This document shows positions 63,380 through 64,000 of a DNA stretch of 64,000 bases, piece after piece; positions within the stretch are counted from its first letter, which is position 1, and each line of letters begins with the position of its first letter. The notes beneath the pieces were generated by a model. That model had not been told where the DNA came from and made no database searches. It saw only the letters and a program-made list of their open reading frames with translations. This DNA is from Erythrocercus mccallii (taxonomy: Eukaryota > Chordata > Aves > Passeriformes > Dicruridae): assembly GCA_013397435.1 (NCBI GenBank), contig VZRG01000871.1, positions 1 through 64,000 on the forward strand. Reading direction: 5' to 3'. The translations under genes were made by a program, and so were the position numbers.

Positions 63380-64000
63380 CTACATCTGCTTTGTCAGCTG
63401 CTGGTGATTTGCAGAAATTTGTTGCTGCTTTAAAAGCTGGCTCTTGATCAAATAGCCAGTTATCATCCTGGCTACCTGATGTATTTTTTCTTTATACTAT
63501 GTACTATGCCTGCTTCAAAAACTACAGTCATCCTGTGCTACTTTGCACTAGATTTTCTTTGTATTTACTTGCAGATGGGTGTGTTTAAGCATGTATTTAA
63601 ATTTCAGTGCTTTTATGTCTCACTGTCTGAGAATGGGAGAGGAAGATGGGGAACTGCCAATGAGGAAATAGTGTCTGAAAGCTGGAAGAATGGAAATAGT
63701 GAAAAGTCAGGCACATTTTTAGGGAGGCGTAATGGGGAAAATAAAATCTCAATACAAGCCTAAAAGTCTTGGAATCCTGAGTGGAAACCATCCCTGGGTA
63801 CTTGCATATGTATAAATGATCTGTATATAAAATTCCAAGCTCTCTATGGATTGTACAATGCCCACAGCAGATTTTTCAAACTGCTTGAGGGTAATGACTT
63901 TTACTGGACAGGGTGTAACATTGGCACTTCCAACATAACAAATTATCTGGTCCAGAGAGCAAAACATTCCAGGAAATGGTGCAATTGTACTCAAAGTATA

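Larger units (their letters stand above)
34883..64000 (+). other. ETV6: ETV6 intron 2 (partial, 3' end outside window)
   Basis: Exon 3 of ETV6, which would complete the PNT domain, was not found to the right of exon 2, so the rest of the window is read as intron 2. No known coding exon is recognised in it. It holds the longest unexplained open frame of the window (antisense, 35277-36113), a CR1/L3-like fossil, MIR-like fossils at 38.7 and 61.0 kb, a GC/CpG-rich patch at 45.5-46.0 kb, a homeodomain-site-rich block at 40.5 kb, three copies of a GGGAAATTTCC element, and small tandem repeats at 51.3, 57.2, 57.5 and 63.4 kb. Between 55.2 and 64.0 kb I see little beyond these. In human ETV6 an alternative first exon (1B) has been reported in intron 2, so an internal start in this intron is plausible. 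Confidence 0.85.

Noticed and set aside
1..64000. CRISPR arrays, tRNA or rRNA genes, prokaryotic operons, viral genes
   Set aside because: No regular spaced repeats, cloverleaf-type promoter boxes or recognisable proteins of those kinds were found.

Overview
The window is vertebrate, most likely bird, genomic DNA. It contains one coding piece that I can identify with confidence: exon 2 of ETV6 (TEL), an ETS-family transcriptional repressor, at 34756-34882 on the + strand. The 127 bp exon sits between a strong pyrimidine-rich acceptor and a consensus GTGAGT donor. It encodes the ETV6 N-terminal peptide up to the start of the pointed (PNT/SAM) domain. Exon 1 (start Met) and exon 3 (rest of the PNT domain) are not visible, so the left 34.7 kb is partial intron 1 and the right 29.1 kb is partial intron 2.

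A bird, or at least a sauropsid, is suggested by three things. The sequence has intermediate, AT-leaning composition with scattered CpG. I see no mammal-type young SINEs and no long young LINE or LTR insertion. The only interspersed repeats I can recognise are decayed fossils: MIR-like SINE pieces, an antisense CR1/L3-like LINE piece, and several copies of an old sequence containing the 'TTGACTTCAATGGGA'-type motif that I associate with sauropsid genomes. No family assignment here was checked against a repeat library.

Layout. 1-34755 is intron 1: mostly unique sequence with MIR-like and sauropsid-type fossils between about 8.6 and 16.4 kb, an (AAT)n microsatellite at 11.53 kb, a GATA-palindrome cluster at 5.3 kb and a small CpG/GCGTG cluster at 22.0 kb. 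34756-34882 is exon 2. 34883-64000 is intron 2: a G-quadruplex-type G run just after the donor, the longest open frame of the window (antisense, unrecognised, 35277-36113), a CR1/L3-like fossil at 37.2 kb, a homeodomain-site-rich AT block at 40.5 kb, a GC/CpG-rich patch with adjoining TAAT and TATA-like sites at 45.5-46.3 kb (candidate internal promoter), a 54 bp exon-like unit at 48.9 kb, a RUNX/E-box/CRE/GATA cluster at 49.65 kb, and three related copies of an element starting GGGAAATTTCCTTT at 44.4, 51.2 and 55.1 kb.

There is no operon, prokaryotic gene, CRISPR array, tRNA or rRNA. The most useful leads are regulatory and splicing-related: the NAGNAG acceptor, the conserved internal start codon, the G run beside the donor, the candidate intron-2 promoter, and the three-copy intron-2 element. 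Everything beyond exon 2 itself is inference from sequence appearance.
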